NCBI GenBank assembly: GCA_031551255.1 | Contig: JAVBNW010000033.1 | Span: forward strand, 1-51,774 | Reading direction: 5' to 3' | DNA: 51,774 nt | Origin: JAVBNW01 sp031551255 | Lineage (GTDB): Bacteria; Bacillota; Clostridia; Christensenellales; UBA1750 | In this document: one piece after another, positions 8,103-16,043 of the stretch | Numbering within the stretch: the stretch's first letter is position 1 | How the letters are laid out: each line of letters starts with the position of its first letter | Program-made: the position numbers and the translations under genes | Notes under the pieces: model-generated | Told to the model about the DNA's origin: nothing | What the model saw: only the letters and a program-made list of their open reading frames with translations | The model's database searches: none

Positions 8103-9162
8103 AGCGCGCCCTCACATAATATAGATTCTTCGCATGGCCGCCGGGCTGTTCCCCAATTGGCATATCCTCAGGGCTCCTCGCCTCTTCCATCGCGGCAAAA
8201 AGGACATCCCGCATCTGCGCAAACGTGCACGCCGCGTGCAACGCGCGCCTAAGGGCGGCTCCGCCGCGCATGCCGCTTACATACCACGCGGCGTGCTTGC
8301 GCATTTCGGGTATAGCCACCCTTTCCCCCTTATACGCGCACAGCATGCCCGCATGGCGCAGCGCGGCCTCAAGCCTTAATCGGGCGTCGATATCCGGCTC
8401 GGGTTCCCTGCGCAGCGATGCCTCGATGCGCCCAAACACGAACGGATTGCCCAGTGCCCCGCGGCCGATCATCGCCGCATGGCAGCCCGTGTGCCGCATG
8501 ACGGAACGAAATGACGCGACATCCCGTATATCCCCGTTGGCGATTACCGGAATGGAAACCGCACGTGCGACCTGGGCGATCGCATCCCAATCCGCCTGCC
8601 CCGCGTACATCTGCGCGCGGGTTCTGCCGTGCACGGCGATGGCCGCGACGCCGGCATCCTGCATGCGCAGCGCAAAATCCACATAGCAGCGCGACGCCTC
8701 ATCCCACCCAAGCCTCATCTTTACCGTAACCGGCAGCGCCGAGGCCTTTACAGCCTGACGGGCTATGCATGAGGCAAGCTGCGGGGTGCGCATCAGCGCG
8801 CTTCCCTCTCCCCCGCCGGTGATCTTGGGCGCGGGGCAACCCATGTTCAGATCGATCGCACAAAACGGCCCGCGGGAAAGCTCTCGCGCGGCGCGCGCAA
8901 CGATATCCGGCTCGTGCCCAAAGATCTGCGCGGCGAGCAGCTCGCCGGGCGCCGCATCCAAAAGGCCGTCGCCATAGGCGAGCGCGTTGGCCCCGCCTCT
9001 ACGCTCGAGCGACATGCAAAGCCCCTTTGCGCTGACCATCTCGGTCACCGCAAAGGGGCATCCGTATTCCCTACACAACGCGCGAAACACGCGGTCGGTC
9101 ACCCCGGCCATCGGCGCCAACACCGCGCGACCGCGGATGGCCGCAAGAAACGAGGCCGTCAC
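8074..9162 (-). CDS. tRNA-dihydrouridine synthase, DusB-like
   Basis: A flavin enzyme that reduces specific uridines in the tRNA D-loop. LAPMAGVTDRVFRALCREYGC at the N-terminus is the FMN-binding barrel start; NMGCPAPKITGGGEGSALM contains the catalytic Cys; KMRLGW and GRTRAQMYAGQADW are the phosphate and tRNA-contacting segments; a C-terminal helical domain follows. At 362 residues it is close to DusB length with a slightly long C-terminus that overlaps the HAD gene. The start is GTG at 9162 and overlaps the preceding stop as GTGA, so it is translationally coupled to the membrane-anchored gene upstream. Confidence 0.92.
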   Translation of the reverse strand: MTASFLAAIRGRAVLAPMAGVTDRVFRALCREYGCPFAVTEMVSAKGLCMSLERRGGANALAYGDGLLDAAPGELLAAQIFGHEPDIVARAARELSRGPFCAIDLNMGCPAPKITGGGEGSALMRTPQLASCIARQAVKASALPVTVKMRLGWDEASRCYVDFALRMQDAGVAAIAVHGRTRAQMYAGQADWDAIAQVARAVSIPVIANGDIRDVASFRSVMRHTGCHAAMIGRGALGNPFVFGRIEASLRREPEPDIDARLRLEAALRHAGMLCAYKGERVAIPEMRKHAAWYVSGMRGGAALRRALHAACTFAQMRDVLFAAMEEARSPEDMPIGEQPGGHAKNLYYVRARYEDSVSFRS

Positions 9163-9797
9163 GTGGCGTCATCCGTTCCGGTGGCTGCATCCGTCGGGCT
9201 TGCCAAAGGCGAGGAAGAAACCGTAGGCACAGGCGGGGGGCTAGCGATCGATGTCGCCTGCGGCGTGCGGGTAGGCAAGGGCGATACGGCCTCGACAAGC
9301 TGCATGCCGGAGATCTTCCAGCGCCCGTCAATCTTGGTGAACGTCAGCTTATAGCGGCCGTCCTGCCACGCGGGCGGAAGAATTTTGCCGGGCGTATTGC
9401 GCTGCGCTTCCGTCTGCTTGGAAACCGGCAACTCGCCGTCGATCGCCGGAATGTGCTCTACCAGCGTCACCTCGGCGCGGGTGTCCCAAGGCCAGGTCCA
9501 CAGCCATTCCACATCCGCGCGGTAGTCGCAGCTTCTTATGGTATAGTCGGTATAGGTGTTCATCTTAAGCAGCGGATCGGTTTCCAACGCGGCCGTGGTG
9601 AAAAATTTAGGAAGCTCGGAAGCCTCCTCGAGCCCAAGCACAACCTCGGCGCGCATGTTCATGCCGTCGTTTGCTACGATATAGACATTAGAGGCGTCCA
9701 TCGCAAACGTAAACGCGATCACCAAAAGGGCGCCGACCAGCAAGATCAGCACAAGGTTTTTCAGAACAAAAACCATCAAACGCAAAAGGTATTTCAC
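9159..9797 (-). CDS. Membrane-anchored protein of unknown function with Ser/Thr/Pro-rich tail
   Basis: No family is recognised. The protein begins with a positively charged stretch and one long hydrophobic helix (LKNLVLILLVGALLVIAFTFAMDA), consistent with an N-in signal-anchor, so the rest is probably outside the membrane. A compact alpha+beta domain follows and ends in DGRYKLTFTKIDGRWKISGMQLVEAV, reminiscent of NTF2-like or Cys-less lipoprotein domains. The last 40 residues are rich in Pro, Thr, Ser and Ala, like a flexible wall-spanning tail. Start is taken as GTG 9797 because GAGGG lies nine bases upstream; TTG 9806 touches that site. It lies between tepA-like and dus with short gaps. Confidence 0.65.
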   Translation of the reverse strand: MKYLLRLMVFVLKNLVLILLVGALLVIAFTFAMDASNVYIVANDGMNMRAEVVLGLEEASELPKFFTTAALETDPLLKMNTYTDYTIRSCDYRADVEWLWTWPWDTRAEVTLVEHIPAIDGELPVSKQTEAQRNTPGKILPPAWQDGRYKLTFTKIDGRWKISGMQLVEAVSPLPTRTPQATSIASPPPVPTVSSSPLASPTDAATGTDDAT

Positions 9798-9824
9798 AAA
9801 ACCCAACCCTCGTGACGCCGACCC

Positions 9825-10523
9825 TCATCCCTCGATCATCGCCTTGAGCGCCCCGAGGGCGTCGCGCACGCCGCCCACTTGGTGGATCAGCCCGCAGTCG
9901 ACGGCCTCCTGCCCCATCAGCACGGTGCCGGTGTCGTTGTTGATGTCTTCCGAGCGCATCAGCAAATCGAAATACTGCTCCCGCGTGGTGCGGCTGTGCG
10001 TCGTCACGAATTGAACGACGCGCTCCTGCATTTTGTTCATGTATTCGTATGTTTGCGGCACGCCTACGATCATGCCGGTAACGCGTATCGGGTGCACGGT
10101 CATGGTGGCGGTGGGCGCGATGAACGATCTGCGCGCAGCGACTGCCAACGGCACGCCGATGGAGTGTCCGCCGCCCAACACCAGCGATACCGACGGCTTT
10201 TCCATGCCGGAGATCATCTCGGCGATCGCAAGCCCCGCCTCGATATCCCCGCCCACGGTATTGAGGATAACTACGAAGCCCTTCACGGTCTCCTCTTGCT
10301 CGATGGCCATTAAAAGCGGCAAAATATGCTCGTATTTCGTGGTCTTTTGCTGGGGCGGCAACGCCATATGTCCTTCAATTTGCCCTACGATCGTCAGGCA
10401 TTGCACCGGGCTACCGCCGGGCATATTGGGCGCGCCATAGTTTTGAATCGCCTGGATATCCTGCTTTTCCTCGGCCGCACCGGGCAATTGTACATCGGGC
10501 GGTTGCCCTTCGGTCATCGTCAC
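9825..10523 (-). CDS. TepA/ClpP-like serine protease
   Basis: A 232-residue ClpP-fold protein of the TepA (YmfB) group. The crotonase/ClpP core is clear: GFVVILNTVGGDIEAGLAIAEMISGMEKPSVSLVLGGGHSIGVPLAVAARRSFIAPTATMTVHPIR, with candidate catalytic Ser in GGGHSIG and His in TVHPIR. An N-terminal extension of about 45 residues without obvious structure precedes it. The members known in Bacillus lack a ClpX/ClpA docking loop and are linked to protein export or sporulation. The start is GTG at 10523 with GGGAGG ten bases upstream; the ATG at 10517 is an alternative. It heads the group tepA-unknown-dus-HAD. Confidence 0.85.
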   Translation of the reverse strand: MTMTEGQPPDVQLPGAAEEKQDIQAIQNYGAPNMPGGSPVQCLTIVGQIEGHMALPPQQKTTKYEHILPLLMAIEQEETVKGFVVILNTVGGDIEAGLAIAEMISGMEKPSVSLVLGGGHSIGVPLAVAARRSFIAPTATMTVHPIRVTGMIVGVPQTYEYMNKMQERVVQFVTTHSRTTREQYFDLLMRSEDINNDTGTVLMGQEAVDCGLIHQVGGVRDALGALKAMIEG

Positions 10524-10620
10524 GTGCGCATCGCCTCCCTAAGCTGCATCATCGTTTTCCTCTTTGTGGCGAGGTTCGGTTAAAGGTTGCCCTTCGGAGC
10601 GGGAAACTATCACGCACCCT

Positions 10621-10661
10621 AAAAAAAGTCTGAGGCTGCGCACAATGCGCCGCCCCAGACT
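10621..10661 (-). terminator. Rho-independent terminator after the dUTPase gene
   Basis: On the minus strand a 15-bp imperfect GC-rich stem (AGTCTGGGGCGGCGC and GCGCAGCCTCAGACT) runs directly into TTTTTTT. It ends the rpsO-pnp-M16-dUTPase direction. A further inverted repeat, CACGGGGG/CCCCCCGTG, lies at about 10698-10724. Confidence 0.85.
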
Positions 10662-10740
10662 GGCAATTTCCCTCGTCGTGCTTTTTCGGCGGGGGTCTCA
10701 CGGGGGATACGCGTACCCCCCGTGCCGTTTTTCCGTGCCG

Positions 10741-11103
10741 TTATGCGCCGCTTGCGTACCCTTCCCTATCCGTATTGCCCTTTTGCCGCTCAAAATTCTC
10801 GCTGTTTTTTTCGAGGTACATATCGTGCAGTTCCTGCGCGGTCATGCCCATTTTCAAGCACATGCTCGTAAAGAAGTGCAAAATATCCACGAGCTCTTCC
10901 TTAATGCGGCGCTCGTCAATCGGCTTTTCGTCCTTCCACCACTTGAAATTGACCTCGTCGAGCAGCTCGGCAAGCTCCGACAGCATCGCCAACGTCTCCC
11001 GCTGAATCCACACGTCGGCAGGAATATCGTGAAGGCCGCGCCTTAGGGCAAGGTCGTCGTCGAATCGCTTTTGCAAAGAGAAGATCATATCGAGCTTATC
11101 CAT
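10741..11103 (-). CDS. All-alpha NTP pyrophosphatase, dUTPase (MazG-like) family
   Basis: A 120-residue helical protein of the dimeric dUTPase/MazG superfamily, which hydrolyses dUTP or related nucleotides to the monophosphate and pyrophosphate. The metal-binding pattern is seen as ELAELLDEVNFKWWKDE (ExxxE on helix 2, with the FKWW motif typical of dUTPases) and EELVDILHFFTSMCLKMG (ExxD on the next helix). The gene has GGAGG six bases upstream of its ATG and begins two bases after the M16 peptidase stop, so translation is probably coupled. This order, rpsO-pnp-M16-dUTPase, is frequent in Clostridia. Confidence 0.85.
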   Translation of the reverse strand: MDKLDMIFSLQKRFDDDLALRRGLHDIPADVWIQRETLAMLSELAELLDEVNFKWWKDEKPIDERRIKEELVDILHFFTSMCLKMGMTAQELHDMYLEKNSENFERQKGNTDREGYASGA

Positions 11104-11105
11104 CT

Positions 11106-12383
11106 TCAGCCTCCGATCGCGGAAAAGTCAAGCTTGACATCCGGCCCCACGCAGCTGGCGCTGTACGGGGCTGTGAGCAGAGCCTTAGCAATGCGCATCA
11201 CGTCGTCCTTGGTGACGGCGTCGATCTTCGCAAGCACCTCGTCCTCGGTCTGCGTGCGGTTAAGAATCAGTAGAGAGCGCCCAATGGCCGTCATCCTGGC
11301 GGATGTGGATTCCTGCCCGAGCGTATAGCCGCCTTTGAGTTGCTCGCGGGCGTCGGAAAACTCCTGCTCCGCGATGCCTTCCTTCAAAAACTTGTGGATT
11401 TCCTCGCCGATCATGCCGATCACCGTTTGCGCGTTGCGCGGCGCGGTGCCCGCGTATACCGCAAACATGCCGCAGGGCGTGTAGGAAGAGGGATAGGAAT
11501 ACACCGAGTACGCCATGCCGTTTTCCTCTCTGATGCGCTGGAACAGCCGGGAGCTCATGCCGCCGCCCAGCACGTTGTTGAGCACAGACAGGGCGTAGGC
11601 GTCGTCCTCGCCGTGCTTGATGCCCGGAAATCCGATGCAAATGTGCGTCTGCTCAATCGGCTTTTCCCGCACGATGATCTCGCGCTTGCCCATGTCACCC
11701 TCGAGGCCTCCGGTTTCGGCGCTTCCGGTCGCCCACCCGCCAAACAGATCGCCCGCCAGCGCGCGGACCCTATCCATTTCGTAATTGCCTGCCACGGAAA
11801 GCACCGAGCTGCCCGGCCTATACCGCTGGGCCATAAAGGCCTTAAGGCCTTCGGGGGACGCCTTTTCGATGTTTGCAACCGGCCCCAAGATCGTGCGCGC
11901 AAGCGGATGTACGCCAAAGTGAGCGGCGGCCAGCAGCTCGTGCACAAGATCCTCCGGCTGATCCTCCACCATGGAGATCTCCTCGCCGATGACCGACTTT
12001 TCCTTTTCCATTTCGCCCGCGTCAAACGTGGCGTGCAGCGCAAGGTCTGCGATCAGATCCATCGCCAAGGGAAGGTGCTCGTCCATTACCTTTACGTAAT
12101 AGCAGGTGCATTCCTTGGAGGTAAAGGCGTTCATCTGCCCGCCTATCCTATCCATTTCCTCGGCAATTTGCCGCGCGGTGCGCTTGTCCGTCCCCTTAAA
12201 GAGCATGTGCTCGATGAAGTGGCTATAGCCGTTGCTTTCGTCCTGCTCGTTCACCGAGCCGTTGCGCACCCACAACCCCACCGACACCGAGCGGAAGTGC
12301 GGTATCTTTTCCCCTATGACAGTCAGGCCGTTGCCCAGGATATCTTTATCGTACACCTGCCGTTTCCCTCCTGCGTATGTCAT
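11106..12383 (-). CDS. M16 family zinc metallopeptidase (insulinase/processing-peptidase type)
   Basis: The inverted zinc motif HxxEH is present as HFIEHMLFKGT, with the downstream Glu expected in the helix around NAFTSKECTCYYVKVMDEHLPLAMDLIADL. The second, inactive M16 half begins near IIVREKPIEQTHICIGFPG and contains the family segment VLNNVLGGGMSSRLFQRIREENGMAYSVYS. This is the YmxG-type peptidase found beside pnp in many Bacillota; its physiological substrate is unknown. AAGGAGG lies 13 bases before the ATG at 12383 and one base before that at 12395, so the exact start is uncertain; the frame stays open to 12440. A stem-loop terminator separates it from pnp. Confidence 0.88.
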   Translation of the reverse strand: MTYAGGKRQVYDKDILGNGLTVIGEKIPHFRSVSVGLWVRNGSVNEQDESNGYSHFIEHMLFKGTDKRTARQIAEEMDRIGGQMNAFTSKECTCYYVKVMDEHLPLAMDLIADLALHATFDAGEMEKEKSVIGEEISMVEDQPEDLVHELLAAAHFGVHPLARTILGPVANIEKASPEGLKAFMAQRYRPGSSVLSVAGNYEMDRVRALAGDLFGGWATGSAETGGLEGDMGKREIIVREKPIEQTHICIGFPGIKHGEDDAYALSVLNNVLGGGMSSRLFQRIREENGMAYSVYSYPSSYTPCGMFAVYAGTAPRNAQTVIGMIGEEIHKFLKEGIAEQEFSDAREQLKGGYTLGQESTSARMTAIGRSLLILNRTQTEDEVLAKIDAVTKDDVMRIAKALLTAPYSASCVGPDVKLDFSAIGG

Positions 12384-12452
12384 CTTGGGTATCATCCCTC
12401 CTTCTTCATGTTTCATGCGGTATGCGGGGAACATCCCCAAACAAAGAACAAA

Positions 12453-12476
12453 GGGGCCGGCAATATATCCGGCCCC
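12453..12476 (-). terminator. Stem-loop terminator between pnp and the M16 peptidase gene
   Basis: Minus-strand GGGGCCGG with CCGGCCCC, 8-base loop, then TTTGTTCTTT. It probably gives partial termination after pnp. Confidence 0.7.
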
Positions 12477-12490
12477 GCTCTTACAAATAT

Positions 12491-14662
12491 TTAGTCTCTG
12501 CGCGGCCCCCTGTCGCGGTTAAAGCCTCCGCGCCGGTCGCCCATCGGCGGGCGGTCGGGGCGCGGCGGACGCGGGCGCTCGGGGATGTCGATATCGGCCC
12601 TGGCAAGGTTTACCCTGCCCTGCGGGTCGATTTCGATCACCTTTACGGTCATCTCGTCGCCGATGTTGACGACGTCCTCCACCTTTTCCACCCGCTCGGC
12701 GGACAGGCGGGAGATGTGGATCATGCCATCCTTGCCGCTGGTAAGCTCGACAAACGCGCCGAAGCTCATGATGCGCACCACCTTGCCGGTGTACACGTCG
12801 CCCACCTGGATGTCGCGCACGATGCCGTCGATGATTTTACGGGCCTTCTCGCCGGATTCGGCATCGTTAGACGCGATGAACACGCGGCCGTCGTCCTCGA
12901 TGTCGATCTTGACGCCGGTGTCGGCGATGATCTTATTGATCACCTTGCCGCCGGTGCCGATCACCTCGCGAATCTTATCCGGATGAATGGTAAAGGTGAT
13001 GATGCGCGGCGCGCGCGGCGAGAGCTCGGCCCTTGATTCGGGCAGCGTTTTGAGCATTTCGCCAAGGATGTGCATGCGACCTTCGTAAGCCTGCGCAAGG
13101 GCTTGCTTAAGGATCGGCTCGTCGATGCCCTTGATCTTGATATCCATCTGGATGGCGGTGATGCCGTCCTTAGTTCCAGCCACTTTAAAATCCATATCGC
13201 CCAAGAAATCTTCCAGGCCCTGGATATCGGTGAGCACCGCTACCTTGTCGGACTCCTTGATCAGCCCCATCGCGACGCCCGCGACCGGCGCCTTAATCGG
13301 CACGCCCGCGTCCATCAACGAAAGGGTGGAGCCGCATACCGACGCCATGGACGTCGAGCCGTTGGAGGAAATGGCCTCGCTGACGAGCCGAAGCGCGTAG
13401 GGGAACGTCACCTCGTCCGGAATCATCGGCTCGAGCGCGCGCTCGGCAAGGGCGCCATGGCCGATTTCGCGGCGACCGGGGCTGCGCAGCGGGCGCGCCT
13501 CGCCGGTGGAAAACGGCGGGAAGTTATAGTGATGCATGTAGCGCTTGGTGGTTTCGGGGTAGATGTTATCGAGCATCTGCGCCTCGGAGAGCAGGCCCAG
13601 GGTTACGATGTTTACCACCTGCGTCTGGCCGCGGGTGAACACCGCGCTGCCGTGCGGGCGCGGAAGCAAGCCCACCTCGCACCAGATCGGGCGCACCTGA
13701 CGGGTGTTGCGCCCGTCGGGCCGCACGCCGTTTTCGATAATATTTTTGCGCATAACTTCTTTGTTGAGCGAATAGAGCGCATCGCCGATGAAGCCCGCAC
13801 CGTCGGGATATTTGGGGGCAAAATGCTCCAGCGTCTCTTTTTTGACGACGTCTTCCCTCTCCTGGCGCTCCTCGCGCTCGGTGGTGGAAAACGACCAAAC
13901 GACTCTGTCGTACGCGAACGCGCGGACATCCGCCGCGATATCCTCGGGAACGAGCACATAGTCGAACACGCGCTTTTCTTTGCCGATTTCGGCGACGATC
14001 GCATCCTGGAACGCGACGATCTTTTTAATCTCTTCATGCGCGAACAGGATGGCCGCGAGCATCGTATCTTCGCTGACTTCCTTAGCGCCGGCCTCCACCA
14101 TCATCACCGCGTCGCGCGTGCCGGACACCACCAGGTGCAGCGGGCTTGCCTTGCGTTGCGCGGCATCGGGGTTGACGATGAAGCCGCCCTGCTCGTCCAT
14201 GCCGATAAGCACCGAGCCCGTAGGGCCTGCAAACGGAATTTCGCTGACGCACAGCGCGACGGAAGAGCCGATCATCGCGGGGATTTCGGGGGTCGCGTCG
14301 TCGTCGGAGGAGAGCACCTCGCACACGACGTTCACATCGTTGCGGAAGCCCTTGGGAAACAGCGGCCGCAGCGGCCTGTCGATGAGGCGGGATGTCAAAA
14401 TCGCCTTTTCTGAAGGGCGGCCCTCTCTCTTGATAAAGCCGCCGGGGATCTTGCCCACCGAATACATCTTTTCTTCAAAATCGCAGCCGAGCGGGAAAAA
14501 GTCGATGCCGGGGCGCGGGGTTTCGGATACGGTGACCGCCGCAAGAATGGCGTTGTCGCCATAGCGCACCAGCACGGAGCCCGCCGCCTGCTGCGCGTAC
14601 TTGCCGAATTCAAGCGTCAGGGTGCGGCCTCCCAGTTCCATGGAATAGCTCTTTGGTTTCAT
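12491..14662 (-). CDS. pnp: Polyribonucleotide nucleotidyltransferase (PNPase)
   Basis: PNPase degrades RNA phosphorolytically 3' to 5' and is a degradosome partner. The 723-residue protein shows two RNase PH domains (the first with FEKMYSVGKIPGGFIKREGRPSEKAIL, the second with FPPFSTGEARPLRSPGRREIGHGALAERAL and ISSNGSTSMASVCGSTLSLMDAG), a KH domain (IREVIGTGGKVINKIIADTGVKIDIEDDG) and an S1 domain (GDVYTGKVVRIMSFGAFVELTSGKDGMIHIS). It ends with a Pro/Arg/Gly-rich basic tail (RPRPPRPDRPPMGDRRGGF...) that may bind RNA. The start at 14662 has AAAGGAG six bases upstream. It lies downstream of rpsO, as in most bacteria. Confidence 0.97.
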   Translation of the reverse strand: MKPKSYSMELGGRTLTLEFGKYAQQAAGSVLVRYGDNAILAAVTVSETPRPGIDFFPLGCDFEEKMYSVGKIPGGFIKREGRPSEKAILTSRLIDRPLRPLFPKGFRNDVNVVCEVLSSDDDATPEIPAMIGSSVALCVSEIPFAGPTGSVLIGMDEQGGFIVNPDAAQRKASPLHLVVSGTRDAVMMVEAGAKEVSEDTMLAAILFAHEEIKKIVAFQDAIVAEIGKEKRVFDYVLVPEDIAADVRAFAYDRVVWSFSTTEREERQEREDVVKKETLEHFAPKYPDGAGFIGDALYSLNKEVMRKNIIENGVRPDGRNTRQVRPIWCEVGLLPRPHGSAVFTRGQTQVVNIVTLGLLSEAQMLDNIYPETTKRYMHHYNFPPFSTGEARPLRSPGRREIGHGALAERALEPMIPDEVTFPYALRLVSEAISSNGSTSMASVCGSTLSLMDAGVPIKAPVAGVAMGLIKESDKVAVLTDIQGLEDFLGDMDFKVAGTKDGITAIQMDIKIKGIDEPILKQALAQAYEGRMHILGEMLKTLPESRAELSPRAPRIITFTIHPDKIREVIGTGGKVINKIIADTGVKIDIEDDGRVFIASNDAESGEKARKIIDGIVRDIQVGDVYTGKVVRIMSFGAFVELTSGKDGMIHISRLSAERVEKVEDVVNIGDEMTVKVIEIDPQGRVNLARADIDIPERPRPPRPDRPPMGDRRGGFNRDRGPRRD

Positions 14663-14709
14663 TGTTTTCTCCTTTCGCACGTACATGGGGATCGCATGCC
14701 CGTGCGCGA

Positions 14710-14750
14710 GGTTTGCCCGGGCAAGAGATTTTCTCTTGCTCCGGCAAACC
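14710..14750 (-). other. Long rpsO-pnp intergenic hairpin (possible processing site)
   Basis: A 19-bp stem with two mismatches (GGTTTGCCCGGGCAAGAGA against TCTCTTGCTCCGGCAAACC), 3-base loop, about 50 bases before the pnp start and without a T tract. In Escherichia coli a hairpin in this position is cut by RNase III and allows PNPase to control its own mRNA. The same role here is inference from position and shape. Confidence 0.6.
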
Positions 14751-14783
14751 CCACGCGCGTCGCAGACATGCGGGATGGGAAAA

Positions 14784-14808
14784 GGGGTTGACGGCTTATG
14801 TCAACCCC
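14784..14808 (-). terminator. Terminator after rpsO
   Basis: Minus-strand GGGGTTGAC with GTCAACCCC, about 7-base loop, then TTTTCCC. It lies 13 bases after the rpsO stop codon and may be leaky, since pnp follows. Confidence 0.75.
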
Positions 14809-14821
14809 CAACGCGATTTGG

Positions 14822-15085
14822 TTACCTGCGCACGCCCAGATCCGCTATCAGATCGCGGTAGCGCTGCACGTCGATCTTGCGCAGATAGTCGAGCAATCCG
14901 CGCCGCTGGCCGACCATCAGCAAAAGCCCCCGGCGGGAGTGGTGATCCTTCTTGTTGATCTTCAGGTGCTCGTTCAGGTGGTTGATGCGCGCGGTCAGCA
15001 GCGCAATCTGCACCTCGGGCGAGCCTGTGTCTCCCTCGTGCCGGGCATGCTTGGCCATAATTTCGGCCTTTTGAACCTTGTCCAT
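14822..15085 (-). CDS. rpsO: 30S ribosomal protein S15
   Basis: S15 binds 16S rRNA helix junction 20-21-22 early in 30S assembly. The 87-residue protein has the family core HEGDTGSPEVQIALLTARINHLNEHLKINKKDHHSRRGLLLMVGQRRGLLDYLRK, including the rRNA-contacting HDxHSRRGL segment. Start 15085 is set by GGAGGTG eight bases upstream and by the family length; the frame extends upstream as unlike sequence. A promoter lies about 95 bases before the start, leaving a leader with a GGCG/CGCC-rich element (about 15131-15148) that might serve S15 autoregulation, which is known in several bacteria. Confidence 0.97.
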   Translation of the reverse strand: MDKVQKAEIMAKHARHEGDTGSPEVQIALLTARINHLNEHLKINKKDHHSRRGLLLMVGQRRGLLDYLRKIDVQRYRDLIADLGVRR

Positions 15086-15178
15086 AGTGGGTTCACCTCC
15101 ATAATTTTCGTATCCCCGCAAACCGCGCATGGCGTCTGGAGCGTCGCCACACCCAGCAAGCGGATAAGACCAAGGGCA

Positions 15179-15207
15179 ATTGTACCATGCCCCCCCAGTT
15201 TTGTAAA
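15179..15207 (-). promoter_or_regulatory. Sigma-A promoter of rpsO-pnp
   Basis: Minus-strand TTTACA (15202-15207), 17-base spacer containing a G7 run, TACAAT (15179-15184). Predicted start near 15172, giving a leader of about 87 bases. Confidence 0.85.
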
Positions 15208-15312
15208 CGAAGATTGGGGGCATATTTCATAGCCGAGGCATAGTGCGCGCGAATGGCGCGCAAGGGTAGTACGACAAAAGAGATAGGATATCAGGTCGCC
15301 GAAAATGCAAGA

Positions 15313-15348
15313 AGGTGAAAACTGCCTGCCGCGGGCCGATTTTCACCC
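15313..15348 (-). terminator. Hairpin after the secreted unknown protein gene
   Basis: Minus-strand stem GGTGAAAA/TTTTCACC closing an inner GC-rich stem, starting 22 bases after the stop codon at 15371. A weak T-rich stretch follows. Confidence 0.45.
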
Positions 15349-15370
15349 TCTCCCCCTCAGTTCATGCGGC

Positions 15371-15892
15371 CTACCTTGCATCGCCTTGCGCCGCACTGCC
15401 CAGCAAGGTTTCAATGTCCGCAAGCGAATCAAATACCCTACCGCGCCTAACCTCCGTGCGCAAGGAGTCGGGCAACGAAAACGGCAAAAGGGTCAGCGTT
15501 CGAATAGCAAACCATTCTCCGTCGCCGGTGGCGTTCTGGTATACGATAAGACGCCCGTCCGATTCCTTCAGCAAGTAGTGATCCGGGCAGTACTGTGCTA
15601 TGTTTCTATCAAGAAGCACGCGCTGAGCAGAAAAAGTGCCTACATCCCAGCCGGAAAACTCGCGAGAAAACCTGGAAAGATCCATGCCGATAAGCCGGGG
15701 TTCCGCCAGAGCGGTAAACCGCTTTTTGTGCCCGCACACCGTATAGTGCGTATCGCGGTAGATGAGGCAGCCGCCGCGCACCGTCACATAGGGCTCCACT
15801 TCGATCGGATGTGCCAGCGCGAGCCGCGCCGACACGAGCGCCACGATCAAAAGCGCGGGCATCGCCAAAACCAGCGCATATCTCTTTCGCAC
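15371..15892 (-). CDS. Small exported protein of unknown function
   Basis: No family is recognised. The 173-residue product starts with a typical signal peptide (MRKRYALVLAMPALLIVALVSARLALA, cleavage plausible after ALA) and should be exported. The mature part contains two cysteines (GGCLIYRDTHYTVCGHKKRF) and a second beta-rich segment (YCPDHYLLKESDGRLIVYQNATGDGEWFAIRTLTLLPFSLPDSLR), suggesting a small beta-sheet domain. The start codon is GTG at 15892 with GGGGGAGA just upstream. It is transcribed away from the HD-domain gene and lies 147 bases beyond the rpsO promoter region. Confidence 0.65.
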   Translation of the reverse strand: MRKRYALVLAMPALLIVALVSARLALAHPIEVEPYVTVRGGCLIYRDTHYTVCGHKKRFTALAEPRLIGMDLSRFSREFSGWDVGTFSAQRVLLDRNIAQYCPDHYLLKESDGRLIVYQNATGDGEWFAIRTLTLLPFSLPDSLRTEVRRGRVFDSLADIETLLGSAAQGDAR

Positions 15893-16043
15893 GACTCTCC
15901 CCCCAAAGTGCGCAAAATGCCCAAGAAGGGCGCCGGCGCACTACTAACAAGTTTACCATTTTACTCGAAAGTATGCGGATTGCCGCACAGCGAAGCGACG
16001 TTGTGATATACTATGTAAAATAATGAAACTGGGGGCGACGTCC

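Noticed and set aside
10666..10740. Additional hairpin CACGGGGG/CCCCCCGTG with GTTTTT
   Set aside because: It would work as a plus-strand terminator, but no plus-strand gene precedes it; it is mentioned only as a neighbour of the real dUTPase terminator.
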